From Pseudomonas sp. UBA4194 (GTDB lineage: Bacteria; Pseudomonadota; Gammaproteobacteria; Pseudomonadales; Pseudomonadaceae), in the NCBI RefSeq assembly GCF_002379585.1, contig NZ_DFUE01000075.1, positions 77,701-141,700 on the forward strand: DNA of 64,000 nt. Reading direction: 5' to 3'. The position numbers and the translations under genes were made by a program. Positions 17,971 to 26,076 of the stretch are shown here, in pieces. The notes under the pieces are model-generated. The model had not been told where the DNA came from. It saw nothing but the letters and a program-made list of their open reading frames with translations, and made no database searches. The first letter of the stretch is position 1. Each line of letters begins with the position of its first letter.

Positions 17971-18780
17971 TGTAGGAGCGGCGCCCTAGCCGCGAAGACG
18001 CCCGCCCGTGCGCCGCCCGATCTGGATATTGCACAAAAGCCACCGGCCCCTTCGCGGCTATGACGCCGCTCCTACAAAACCACCGCGAAGGCGCCCGCTC
18101 GTGCACCGCTGGATCTGGATATTGCATAGAAGCTACCGGCCTCTTCGCGGCTATAACGCCGCTCCTACAGAAGTACCGCGATTCCGCTGTAGGAGCGGCG
18201 TGCTAGCCGCGAAGGCGTCAGCATGGCCGCCGCCAGATCCGGATATTGCACAAAAGCCACCGGCCCCTTCGCGGCTATCACGCCGCTCCTACAAAGCCAC
18301 CGCGATCCTCCCCCTGTAGGAGCGGCGTCATAGCCGCGAAGGAGTCAGCATGGGCGCCGCTGGATCTGGATATTGCATAGAAGCTACCGGCCTCTTCGCG
18401 GCTATGACGCCGCTCCTACAAAGCCACCGCGATCCTGCCTCTGTAGGAGCGGCGTGACAGCCGCGAAGGCGTCAGCATGGGCACCGCTGGATCTGAATAT
18501 TGCATAGAGGCTGCCGGCCCCTTCGCGGCTATGACGCCGCTCCTACAAAACCACCGCGATCCTCCCCCTGTAGGAGCGGCGTGATAGCCGCGAAGGCGTC
18601 AGCATGGGCGCCGCTGGATCTGGATATTGCATAGAAGCTACTGGCCTCTTCGCGGCTATCACGCCGCTCCTACAGAAGTACTGCGGTCGTCCCCTGTAGG
18701 AGCGGCGTGATAGCCGCGAAGGCGTCCGCATGGGCGCCGCTGGATCTGGACTGGGCGCAGCTATCACACCGCTTCTGCGG
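17971..18780. repeat. Tandem array of seven REP-type palindromic units, period about 127 bp
   Basis: Seven units follow the exporter gene. A full unit has a left arm TGTAGGAGCGGCGTGATAGC continuing CGCGAAGG, a loop of about 50 bases containing GGATCTGGATATTGCA, and a right arm complementary to the left (ending GCCGCTCCTACA), then a 21-base linker. Left arms start at 17971, 18188, 18315, 18442, 18569 and 18695, so the spacing is 127, 127, 127 and 126 bases. The second unit (from about 18078) has lost its left arm, and the seventh has a decayed right arm (ending about 18780). The arms are the familiar Pseudomonas extragenic palindrome type. The array is not CRISPR, because spacers are near-identical and repeats are palindromic. 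Confidence 0.92.
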
Positions 18781-18884
18781 TTGACACATGTGGATGCAGA
18801 TTACGGATATCCCGTCCTGCGGCGCGGTCTACTTTTAGTGCAAAGCAGAACAATAAAAAATCCAGCCACCCTTGTGAGGCAACG

Positions 18885-19145
18885 ATGCTCTCTCATCTTG
18901 AGTTGCGCCACGTATTCGAGTCCGCGTTCCTGCCTACCGAGTGCAAATGCACGATCGGTTCGGGCAGGACCATGACCATCCAGCTCATCAATCCTCGGAC
19001 CAAAAAAGCCGAGCTCACGCGAAGCGCGATCCCGATCGGCAGTTTGACCTCGAGCAGGGCCATAGCGGAGCTGGTCACCGAGCTGAAGGAGGAGCTGCGG
19101 CTCTGGCCGATGGCGCATCAGGATCGCCGCAAGCATCGGCGCTAG
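18885..19145 (+). CDS. DUF1652 family protein
   Basis: The product has 86 residues and begins MLSHLELRHVFESAFLPTECKCTI, followed by LTSSRAIAELVTELKEELR. This matches DUF1652, a small family found almost only in Pseudomonas, with no known function. GTGAGG at 18874-18879 is a fair ribosome-binding site ahead of the ATG. It follows the palindromic array. The last 24 codons overlap a reading frame on the other strand. Confidence 0.8.
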   Translation: MLSHLELRHVFESAFLPTECKCTIGSGRTMTIQLINPRTKKAELTRSAIPIGSLTSSRAIAELVTELKEELRLWPMAHQDRRKHRR

Positions 19146-19440
19146 CCCCACCTGTCAGCGGATGCTCAGCCCTTGGACTCAACCCCTCGCGACCGTGCGA
19201 CCCAGTCTCGGGCGGAGCAGCCATGACCCAGGGATTCTGGCAGCGCCGCCTGCACCACACCGAGCCGGGTCCAGACAGCGCCAGGGCGCGGGCCACGACA
19301 TGAGTACACAGCTGCCCGTACTCGTTCATCTGGTGCAGCGGCATCCCTATCAATTCGGCGGCGACAGCGCGCGACGTCGCTGCCACCACCCATTCAGATT
19401 CTTCCCAGCGACACTGATAAACCCTAAGCGTCCGGCGCAT
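19075..19440 (-). CDS. Possible small hypothetical protein
   Basis: The frame encodes 121 residues. The first 70 look protein-like (MRRTLRVYQCRWEESEWVVAATSRAVAAELIGM, ending GSVWCRRRCQNPWV) and resemble a type of short Pseudomonas protein with a W-containing strand and a helix-turn-helix-like stretch. The remaining 50 residues are Pro/Ala/Arg-rich and overlap the end of the DUF1652 gene, so the original C-terminus may be lost to a frameshift or the true protein may be shorter. It is not assigned to a family. Confidence 0.4.
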   Translation of the reverse strand: MRRTLRVYQCRWEESEWVVAATSRAVAAELIGMPLHQMNEYGQLCTHVVARALALSGPGSVWCRRRCQNPWVMAAPPETGSHGREGLSPRAEHPLTGGASADACGDPDAPSARAAAPPSAR

Positions 19441-19610
19441 GGTTACAACTCCCTATTTCATACGCTATACGCTTATGTAGCGCGCCCTTGCGACCCTGTC
19501 CAGCACCCGCAGTAATCGCCCATTGCCATCACTCCGATTTGCGACCTGAATCGTTGGAGCACCTCTAAAACGGTAGAATGCATATCCACCACCGCTCAGT
19601 CATGTGAAAT

Positions 19611-20273
19611 ATGAACCCTGCGTTGTTTGTTTCCGTCGATGGCCCCAAGGGAACCGGCAAGACCACCCTGTTGGAGGCGGTCACCCACACCCTGCGGGCA
19701 GACGGTAGAAAAGTGGTCCGACTCTGCGAAAGAAAGAGCGACCCGTTCAGGGCCGACACCATGGCCTTGGTCAACAGGCTTGCCCGCGATCCCAGCCGCG
19801 ACCTGGAATGGGAAGTGTGCCAACGCCTGGCAGACAGCCGGCACTGGATTACCCAGCACGTGCTGCCCAGGCAACCTGCGGGCAGCATCATTCTGATGGA
19901 TCGGTGGTACCCGTCCGACGCCGCGTTTCGCCGCACGATCCCCTTCGCGGACATCCTGCGGCTGAACATGGAGCGCCAAGTACGGGTCCCGGACCTTCTG
20001 GTCGGGGTGATCACCGACCCGCACGTTTCATGGGCCAGGGCCGCGGCACGGACGCGAGGTCTGGGCAGCACCGTCATGCACCAGCTCAACGAGCATGTCG
20101 CCTGCACAGAAGCCTTCGAAACGGCCATAGCGGATCAGGGGTGGACTCTGTGTCGAAACCAGGGAACCATCGAGCAGGCAACCGCGCAGGTGGTTGCCGA
20201 CATCAACAGCGCGCTGGATCGCTCCATTCAAACCGAACGCCGTGAAGCAGCCGCTCAGGGAAGGACGATGTAG
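19611..20273 (+). CDS. Thymidylate-kinase-like P-loop protein
   Basis: The product has 220 residues. It has the P-loop DGPKGTGKTTLLEAV near the N-terminus and the DRWYPSDAAFRR segment that corresponds to the dTMP-kinase DR(Y/W)..S..AY motif, so it belongs to the thymidylate-kinase-like fold. The usual LID signature is not clear, and the housekeeping tmk normally sits next to holB, which is not the case here; a nucleotide-kinase role on another substrate is therefore possible. The start is ATG at 19611 with a poor ribosome-binding site. Its last 19 bases overlap the end of the convergent DUF1543 gene. Confidence 0.7.
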   Translation: MNPALFVSVDGPKGTGKTTLLEAVTHTLRADGRKVVRLCERKSDPFRADTMALVNRLARDPSRDLEWEVCQRLADSRHWITQHVLPRQPAGSIILMDRWYPSDAAFRRTIPFADILRLNMERQVRVPDLLVGVITDPHVSWARAAARTRGLGSTVMHQLNEHVACTEAFETAIADQGWTLCRNQGTIEQATAQVVADINSALDRSIQTERREAAAQGRTM

Positions 20274-20749
20274 TCGTTGCGCTGAACCACGCCCCGATGT
20301 GCCGCGTCTACCAGATGCACGTAGCGGCCACCGACTGAGTCGATAGGCAGGCAGTCGTCTACATCCAGCACCGCGTCGGTATGTGGCTGTGTCCAGTGCG
20401 TCAGCATCTGGCGCTTTCCTTTGGCCATAGCCTCTTTACGGTTTGCGGCAGCTACCAGCAGATAGTGATGGGCCTCGCCAAACACCTGCCGTTCGTAGCC
20501 GCCCAGGTTGATGAAGTACAGTCGAACGGAGTCCGGCGACGGTGCCAGGGGGCTGAGTTCCACTTTCCAGTGTTCGATGCCGTCTACCATCATCCACGAG
20601 TCGATATGCACGCCCTTGGCGCTGCCGAACCAGGCTTCGCGCAGCTGTGGATAGGTGGCTTCCAGGCTATCGGCCACCACGAACACCACATCGTGTACTT
20701 CGATCTTCGCTTTGGGATGTTTCCCGCCCAACATCACGACATACAGCAT
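20255..20749 (-). CDS. DUF1543 family protein
   Basis: This 164-residue soluble protein begins MLYVVMLGGKHPKAKIEVHDVVFVV and contains HIDSWMMVDGIEHWKVEL and FINLGGYERQVFGEAHHYLLV. These are the two repeated halves of DUF1543, in which each half starts with an L.V...GG or INLGGY strand and the pattern H.Y.LVAA. The function is unknown. It is convergent with, and slightly overlaps, the thymidylate-kinase-like gene. Confidence 0.85.
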   Translation of the reverse strand: MLYVVMLGGKHPKAKIEVHDVVFVVADSLEATYPQLREAWFGSAKGVHIDSWMMVDGIEHWKVELSPLAPSPDSVRLYFINLGGYERQVFGEAHHYLLVAAANRKEAMAKGKRQMLTHWTQPHTDAVLDVDDCLPIDSVGGRYVHLVDAAHRGVVQRNDYIVLP

Positions 20750-20783
20750 GGGTTCGCCCTAGGTAATCGAATCACTGGGGGAA

Positions 20784-21563
20784 TCAGTCAAACCGGCCAG
20801 GCGACAGTTCGCCTATCACTGGCCGGGCGAACAGATAGCCTTGCATCAACTCGATACCCAGTTCCAGGATCGCAGCACTCTCTTCACGGGTTTCGACACC
20901 CTCGGCGATGACGACGATGTTCAACCGGTTCGCCACCAGTACGATGCCTTCCACAATGGCTTGCTTGGTGGGGTTCTTGTCGATGTCCCGCGTCAGCGCC
21001 ATGTCGATTTTCAGAACACCGGGCTGGAACATGGCCAAAAGGTTCAGACCCGAATAGCCCGAGCCAAAGTCATCGATAGCCGTGGTAAAGCCCTGGCGTT
21101 GGTATTCGGCGAAGATCGACTTGAGATGATCGGGATCGACCACTTGCTCACCCTCGGTCACCTCGAACATCAGTCTGTCCAACGGGAACTCGAATTGCCG
21201 CGCGGCTTCCAGCGTGGCACGAATGCAGGTTTCGGCCCGATAAACCGCGTTAGGCAGGAAATTGATACTGAGCAGGCAGCCAGGAATCGCCGGGAGGCCC
21301 AGCCGGGCCGCTTCTTCGATCGCCTTGACGCGGCAGGCCTGATCGAACCGGTAGCGATTGGTTTCGGTGACCTTGCTCAGAATCGAGAAAGCCGACTCCC
21401 CATTCAGACCGCGCACCAGCGCCTCGTAAGCGAACGGCTGGCGTGTACGCACATTGAAGATCGGCTGGAAAGCCATGGTGAAATCGAAGCCCAGGGCTTC
21501 GTGGTTTCTGCACTCGGCGCAGCCCAGGGCTCGAAAGGGGAGAACGGCAGGTTGGTCAGGCAT
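20784..21563 (-). CDS. EAL-domain cyclic-di-GMP phosphodiesterase
   Basis: The product has 259 residues and is essentially a stand-alone EAL domain. Catalytic motifs are present: EALVRG, SINFLPNAVY, the acidic pair in IDDFGSGYSGLN, LKIDM and EGVETREE, so hydrolysis of cyclic di-GMP to pGpG is likely. A short N-terminal piece carries GCAECRNHE ahead of FTMAFQPI, a Cys pair seen in a group of small EAL proteins. There is no sensor or membrane domain. I chose the ATG at 21563 (MPDQPAVLPF) over one ten codons upstream. Confidence 0.87.
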   Translation of the reverse strand: MPDQPAVLPFRALGCAECRNHEALGFDFTMAFQPIFNVRTRQPFAYEALVRGLNGESAFSILSKVTETNRYRFDQACRVKAIEEAARLGLPAIPGCLLSINFLPNAVYRAETCIRATLEAARQFEFPLDRLMFEVTEGEQVVDPDHLKSIFAEYQRQGFTTAIDDFGSGYSGLNLLAMFQPGVLKIDMALTRDIDKNPTKQAIVEGIVLVANRLNIVVIAEGVETREESAAILELGIELMQGYLFARPVIGELSPGRFD

Positions 21564-21673
21564 ATTCGGGTACCGAGACGGTGAAATTTGCAACGCCGCA
21601 GCGTCAAGCTACGGTTCAATGCCATGCTATCGGCAGACGGCACTAAAACTGAAGGGTGCCACGGTGCCGTTTA

Positions 21674-22009
21674 TCATTTACCGGGTTCAGTATCACCCGC
21701 GTCCAATGCGCGAAACCAGTCCGCGTAGGGTGTATTGGCCACCTGATAGCGGTTCCAATCCGCACTGCCGTCGTTCCACCACACTGGACCGCGTTCGCCC
21801 AGTGCCACTTTTGCGGTTTGAACGACAGCCCTTGCTGCCTTCATTTGAGCAGCATCACCCGATGCCTTGGCCGCTTTTACCGCTCGGCGACCGTTCATGA
21901 GGTCCTTTACCAGGCGCGCCCGATCTTCTTCTCCAAGTGACGGATTGCTACAGCGCCACAGTTGGCCTTTGATCACAAAATAGCGGCCATCAGGGGTGGT
22001 GGGATTCAT
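21674..22009 (-). CDS. Small conserved hypothetical protein
   Basis: The product is 111 residues, starting MNPTTPDGRYFVIKGQLWRCSNP, with a Lys/Arg/Ala-rich helix in the middle and GPVWWNDGSADWNRY near the end. I recognise this as a widespread small protein of soil and plant-associated proteobacteria, with no known function and no named domain I can give. There is no signal peptide. The ATG at 22009 is preferred to 22030 because the conserved part begins there. The first 240 bases downstream on the other strand before 22294 hold no gene. Confidence 0.7.
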   Translation of the reverse strand: MNPTTPDGRYFVIKGQLWRCSNPSLGEEDRARLVKDLMNGRRAVKAAKASGDAAQMKAARAVVQTAKVALGERGPVWWNDGSADWNRYQVANTPYADWFRALDAGDTEPGK

Positions 22010-22293
22010 ATGGCTGGACCGACGCCGCACAGCCTATGCGTACAGCTTGCTTGAATGGTTCTCAATGGATGGTGCTCCTGGCGCTTGTGCGCATGGGACA
22101 ACAGCGACGCCCCAGGATTTCAGACGGTCCCGAGGGAAGGTGACATTACCCACGCAGATCGTCCGGGCCACTTGAATCGAACCCTAAAATCGAACAGGGA
22201 CACATCCGTTCAAACTTTTACCGGCTTGCACCAGTCCGTTCTTAAGTCACCTGCGGGCCATCGGCTGCGGGCCTTTCATTACGGAGATATCCA

Positions 22294-22701
22294 ATGAGTT
22301 TCTTCAGCACGATTCTAGAAAAACTGGGATTGAACAAACACGAACAAGCACCCCCAGCCCCTGAACCTACTGGGACACCGGCGCCGACCGACGCCACCAC
22401 CAGCGTTTCTTCCGGCGCCACACCTGCGGCCACCGCGATCAGCGAGGTCGACGTCGCCCAGAAACTCGAGACGTTGGCTGGCCAGAGTTCGGCAGAACTC
22501 AACTGGCGCACCTCGATCGTCGATCTGCTCAAGCTCCTGGATATGGACAGCAGCCTGACGGCTCGCAAAGAGCTGGCTGAGGAATTGCACTACACCGGTT
22601 CCACTGACGACTCGGCCGCCATGAACATCTGGTTGCATTCGGCGGTGATGAAGAAGCTGGCCGAGAACGGCGGTAAAGTGCCGGCCGATCTGCTGGACTG
22701 A
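22294..22701 (+). CDS. DUF3597 family protein
   Basis: This 135-residue protein begins MSFFSTILEKLGL, followed by a Pro/Ala/Thr-rich linker (residues 18-50) and a conserved domain: VDVAQKLETLAGQSSAELNWRTSIVDLLKLLDMDSSLTARKELAEELHY and then MNIWLHSAVMKKLAENGG. This is the DUF3597 pattern, related to LysM-less partners of cell-envelope proteins; the function is unknown. The ATG is preceded by GGAG at 22280-22283. Confidence 0.85.
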   Translation: MSFFSTILEKLGLNKHEQAPPAPEPTGTPAPTDATTSVSSGATPAATAISEVDVAQKLETLAGQSSAELNWRTSIVDLLKLLDMDSSLTARKELAEELHYTGSTDDSAAMNIWLHSAVMKKLAENGGKVPADLLD

Positions 22702-23047
22702 GCAACCGGTATCTCGTTACCTATAGCGAATGTCTTACAAATCTTTGCGACCGCAGCCATAGGCTCACGCAAAGGCTTTGGATTTAATAGAGCCATCAAC
22801 TGAGAGGCCGGACGCTCTCGGAGGTCACGGACGATCAACCATTGCCTGGAGGCTACCGACAGGATGTTGGAATGGTTTTGATAACAGAAAAGAACCCGCT
22901 TCGGCGGGTTTTTTATCGCCTGCAGGAAAGTGCTTCGGCCCGCGCCAGCTTTCGACTACCCAGGCGTTGGATTTGCGCTTGAACCATGACGGCTGCGCTC
23001 CGCTCATATCCAGTACTCAAGTTGATGTACTCGGAAAGGAACGGCGG
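22702..23047. other. Intergenic stretch without a recognised gene apart from a terminator
   Basis: This 346-base gap separates DUF3597 and the EthD gene. It holds the intrinsic terminator at 22893-22915 and possibly a short untranslated transcript ending there. I looked for a tRNA ahead of the terminator and saw no cloverleaf. Confidence 0.6.
22893..22915 (+). terminator. Rho-independent terminator
   Basis: AACCCGC, loop TTC, then GCGGGTT followed by a run of T residues forms a textbook intrinsic terminator reading rightward. It lies about 190 bases after the DUF3597 stop, so it may also end a separate short transcript. Confidence 0.8.
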
Positions 23048-23923
23048 ATGATCGAAATCAATAGCTACACCACAGTAAAGCGCCGGGAACGTGTGCCTCA
23101 CGATGTCTTCGCCACCTACTGGCGCGATGTGCATGGCCCCCTCTGTGCGAGGCTCCCCGGGCTAGGCCTGTACATTCAGCATCATTTCTCCCGTGAACAG
23201 GATGCTCACCTATGGCCACTGGCGCCAGGCATCACCCAGATTCCGGATTACGAACTAGACGGTGGGGTAGAGATTGGCTTCATGGCGGCCACCGAGCAGG
23301 AGCGCTTCAAACAGGCAAGTTCCATTCTGTTCAGCGATGAACAGAACATGTTCGACGAAACGCTCGCCTACGATCTGCCGACTGGATCGCTGACGCTGAG
23401 CAATCATCTGCATGACGAAGCCGTGAATGGACGCGACCAAGCAGACCGCATCCACCTCCATCTGGGCCCCCGTGGCAGCCTCGAAGACCTCCATACCTAT
23501 CTGCGCGAGGATTTGGGGCCCAAGCTTGCCGAGGATGAGACCGTCGAGAAGGTTCGTCTTCACCTGTGCTCGCCATTTGTGAACGACGGCGAGCATCCAC
23601 CGTCGCCAGATGTTGCCCATACGGCCACACCGATACGCGCAGAGTTGGCAATCATCGAGATAGCCTTCGAAAACCCCTTGGCTCGAAGACGATTCTTCGC
23701 CAGCGACGCGTATCAAAACACCTTGCAGGCCCAGGCCGCCCACATCGCGCAGCTGAAGGCCTTCGCGGTGTCAGGTGTCTACACCTACGTTTTCGAAGGG
23801 GTGATCACCACGGCGGGGTTGCGAGGCAGTCGCGCGGCAGAACTGATCGAGTACCTGGGCGCGGTGAATCAGGTGACCACCGAGGTGGAGTCGCTGTTCC
23901 TGCGCGACGCACCCCTTGGCTGA
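23048..23923 (+). CDS. EthD-domain (dimeric alpha-beta barrel) protein
   Basis: This 291-residue soluble protein has YWRDVHGPL near residue 25, the typical EthD-domain motif, and a second less conserved ferredoxin-like half (HLHLGPRGSLEDLHTYLREDLGP ... AIIEIAFENPLARRRFFAS). It is therefore a tandem alpha-beta barrel protein. EthD proteins accompany degradation or biosynthetic oxygenases, but none is adjacent here. The reading frame is open upstream, but the ATG at 23048 with AAGGA at 23035 is convincing and gives MIEINSYTTVKRRERV. The role is unknown. Confidence 0.75.
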   Translation: MIEINSYTTVKRRERVPHDVFATYWRDVHGPLCARLPGLGLYIQHHFSREQDAHLWPLAPGITQIPDYELDGGVEIGFMAATEQERFKQASSILFSDEQNMFDETLAYDLPTGSLTLSNHLHDEAVNGRDQADRIHLHLGPRGSLEDLHTYLREDLGPKLAEDETVEKVRLHLCSPFVNDGEHPPSPDVAHTATPIRAELAIIEIAFENPLARRRFFASDAYQNTLQAQAAHIAQLKAFAVSGVYTYVFEGVITTAGLRGSRAAELIEYLGAVNQVTTEVESLFLRDAPLG

Positions 23924-24044
23924 CGCCTCCAGAGCGGGGAACCGTCGGTAGTCGAGTCATCGCGGGCAGCGCACGGCGCACTTGATCAAGTCGGACGATG
24001 CTCTGGGTGTACACTCAGGTCTCACTTGAGATCAGAGATGCAAA

Positions 24045-24656
24045 ATGGACTTGCCCGAGATTCCCACGTTCATCCCAGGCTGGCCGGCGTTGGGCCTTGC
24101 GCCCGACGCGGCCTGGCTGATTACCCAAGATTGCGAAAGTCATGTATTGGCGTTGCTGTCCAGGCTGGGCCCGGGTTATCGCCGCGACGGCGATCAAGCT
24201 GTCCACGAAACGGCTATCGTCGAGCAGGGCGCCGTATTGAAGGGTGCCATCATCATCGGTCCAGGCTGCTTCGTTGCTGCAGGTGCATACCTGCGGGGCG
24301 GGGTCTACCTGGGCAGCGACTGCATCGTAGGGCCCAGTTGCGAGCTCAAAAGCAGTTTCATGCTGGCCGGCAGCAAACTGGCCCATTTCAACTTCGTGGG
24401 TGACTCGATCATTGGGGAGCGGGTGAATATCGAAGCCGGCGCGATCATCGCCAACTACCGTAACGAACTGGATGGAGCGCCTATCAGGATTCGTTTCGAA
24501 GGCGCTGTCATCGAGCTGGGTGTCCGCAAGTTCGGCGCCTTGGTGGGCGACGACTGCAAGATCGGCGCGAATGCCGTCGTCGCCCCCGGCGCGTTACTGC
24601 GCCCGGGCACGCGAATTCCCCGCCTTGGGTTGGTGGATCAGTTTGCCTATGACTGA
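24045..24656 (+). CDS. Hexapeptide-repeat (left-handed beta-helix) transferase-like protein
   Basis: This 203-residue protein consists of hexapeptide repeats (AIVEQGAVLKGAIIIGPGCFVAAGAYLRGGVYLGSDCIVG ... ), the trimeric left-handed beta-helix found in LpxA/GlmU-type acyltransferases. The segment VGDSIIGERVNIEAGAIIANYRNELDG resembles the GlmU C-terminal domain region around its catalytic site (ANYRNE versus NYDGVNK), and FGALVGDDCKIGANAVVAPG is also GlmU-like. There is no pyrophosphorylase domain. It probably acts on a nucleotide sugar or similar. Convergent with the HAD gene. Confidence 0.75.
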   Translation: MDLPEIPTFIPGWPALGLAPDAAWLITQDCESHVLALLSRLGPGYRRDGDQAVHETAIVEQGAVLKGAIIIGPGCFVAAGAYLRGGVYLGSDCIVGPSCELKSSFMLAGSKLAHFNFVGDSIIGERVNIEAGAIIANYRNELDGAPIRIRFEGAVIELGVRKFGALVGDDCKIGANAVVAPGALLRPGTRIPRLGLVDQFAYD

Positions 24657-24686
24657 CGGGTTGATCACCCTCTACGGCGTTCCTGG

Positions 24687-25361
24687 CTATTCAAACGTCG
24701 TCACTTCGTCCAGGTGATTCAGCAGGTCCAGAGGGTCGGCATACACCCTCAGGGCCCCGGCCCGTTCCAACTCGCTGATATCGTAGCCACCGGACAGCAG
24801 GCCGATGCCCAGCGCCTTGGCCCGCCGCGCGGCAAGCATGTCCCAGATGGCGTCGCCCACCACCAGGCATTCGTCAATCGGCACGCCCAGCTTGTCGGCG
24901 GCGGCAATGAACAACGCTGGGTCAGGTTTGCCCTGCTTGACGTCGTCGCGAGTTACCAGGTTGATCTCATGACTCTTGAGGCCCAATGCCTTCAAGTTGA
25001 TGTCAGCCGTGGCCACCTCTCCACTGGTGGCGATGCACCAGGAGAGGTTTTCACTGTCGAGTTTATCCAGCAGCTCGACCGCGCCAGGCAGCGCAATGAT
25101 CTGGCCTTGCAGTCTTTCGTAGGCCTGGGCGTGCAATTCGCCCAGTCGCTGCGCCTGTTGCTCGCTCAGATCCAGGCCGGTCTCTCGGCTCAGGTTTTTC
25201 AGCATCAAACCGCCGCTCATGCCGATCTTGCGGTGAATTCGCCACATGGCCAATGGGATGCCCTCGGCGTCCAGCGCTTCCTTCCAGGCGGCGACGTTCT
25301 GGTAAACGCTGTCGGTCAAGGTGCCGTCGAGGTCGAAGATGAAAGAAGTCTTGTCGCGCAT
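24687..25361 (-). CDS. HAD-superfamily phosphatase
   Basis: This 224-residue haloacid-dehalogenase-fold hydrolase has motif I FDLDGTLTDS (nucleophile Asp and acid Asp), motif II CIATSGE, the lysine in KQGKPDPALF, and motif IV VVGDAIWDMLAARRA. A helical cap lies between motifs I and II (residues 15-85), so it is of the phosphoglycolate-phosphatase/beta-phosphoglucomutase type. The substrate is unknown. ATG at 25361; nothing else is in its operon. Confidence 0.87.
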   Translation of the reverse strand: MRDKTSFIFDLDGTLTDSVYQNVAAWKEALDAEGIPLAMWRIHRKIGMSGGLMLKNLSRETGLDLSEQQAQRLGELHAQAYERLQGQIIALPGAVELLDKLDSENLSWCIATSGEVATADINLKALGLKSHEINLVTRDDVKQGKPDPALFIAAADKLGVPIDECLVVGDAIWDMLAARRAKALGIGLLSGGYDISELERAGALRVYADPLDLLNHLDEVTTFE

Positions 25362-25519
25362 GATCTGAATCCAATAGGGAGGCGGGCGTGTTCATGAGAG
25401 AAATAGCCTATCCAGATGGTTCAAGTGCATCGCAAAGCCAGCGAACGGGCGGAGGAGGGAATCGAGAGGTTGTCAGGAAGCAAGTTGCATTGCGGGATTG
25501 GACTGGATTTGTCAGAATC

Positions 25520-25538
25520 GATAACCATTCCCATTAGT
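25520..25538. promoter_or_regulatory. Probable Fur box
   Basis: GATAACCATTCCCATTAGT resembles the 19-base Fur consensus GATAATGATAATCATTATC (GATAA start, AT and CATTA positions kept). It lies directly ahead of the ECF sigma gene, as expected for an iron-starvation sigma factor. Confidence 0.7.
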
Positions 25539-25548
25539 GACTCTCGCC

Positions 25549-26076
25549 ATGGCAGCCCATCCCAGCGTCGCCTGCGTCAACCAGACGGCCCGGCAAAGCC
25601 TGCTCCACCAACTGTTCGGCGATCATCACGGCTGGCTGTTCGACCGCTTGCGAGCCCGATTGGGCTGCCCCAGTGATGCAGCGGACATGGCCTCGGAAAC
25701 CTTCGTCCATGTGGTGGCACTGGACGACCCCCATGCGATTCGCGAGCCACGGGCGCTGTTGACCACCATTGCCAAGCGATTGATGTACGCCAGTTGGCGC
25801 CGGCGTGATCTGGAGCGGGCCTATCTGGATGCTCTGGCCTGCGAGCCTGAGCAGTTCGTGCCTTCCCCGGAGCAGCAGGCGCTGGCCATCGAAGCCCTGG
25901 TCGAAATCGATCGTGTGCTGGAAGGGCTGTCGTCGCGCGCCCGTGCGGCGTTTCTGTACAGCCAGCTCGATGGACGAACCTACGCCGACATAGGCCGCGA
26001 ACTCGGCGTATCCGCGCCTCGGGTCCACCAGTACGTGGTCCAGGGACTGCGCGCCTGTTTCCAGGCGCGCGCATGA
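25549..26076 (+). CDS. Iron-starvation ECF sigma factor (FecI-like)
   Basis: This sigma-70 family protein of about 175 residues has a region 2 (HHGWLFDRLRARLGCPSDAADMASETFVHVV) and a region 4 helix-turn-helix (DGRTYADIGRELGVSAPRVHQYVVQGLRACF). It would direct RNA polymerase to the receptor gene downstream when the receptor is occupied by its iron chelate. The ATG at 25549 gives MAAHPSVACVNQ; a GTG at 25537 would overlap the Fur box. The stop codon overlaps the start of the anti-sigma gene by four bases (ATGA), so both are co-translated. Confidence 0.9.
   Translation: MAAHPSVACVNQTARQSLLHQLFGDHHGWLFDRLRARLGCPSDAADMASETFVHVVALDDPHAIREPRALLTTIAKRLMYASWRRRDLERAYLDALACEPEQFVPSPEQQALAIEALVEIDRVLEGLSSRARAAFLYSQLDGRTYADIGRELGVSAPRVHQYVVQGLRACFQARA

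Noticed and set aside
17971..18780. CRISPR-like array
   Set aside because: The repeats are long palindromes and the spacers are nearly identical to each other, unlike CRISPR spacers; no cas genes are present.
22778..22915. A tRNA or small RNA gene ahead of the intrinsic terminator
   Set aside because: No cloverleaf or known RNA pattern could be drawn; only the terminator is supported.
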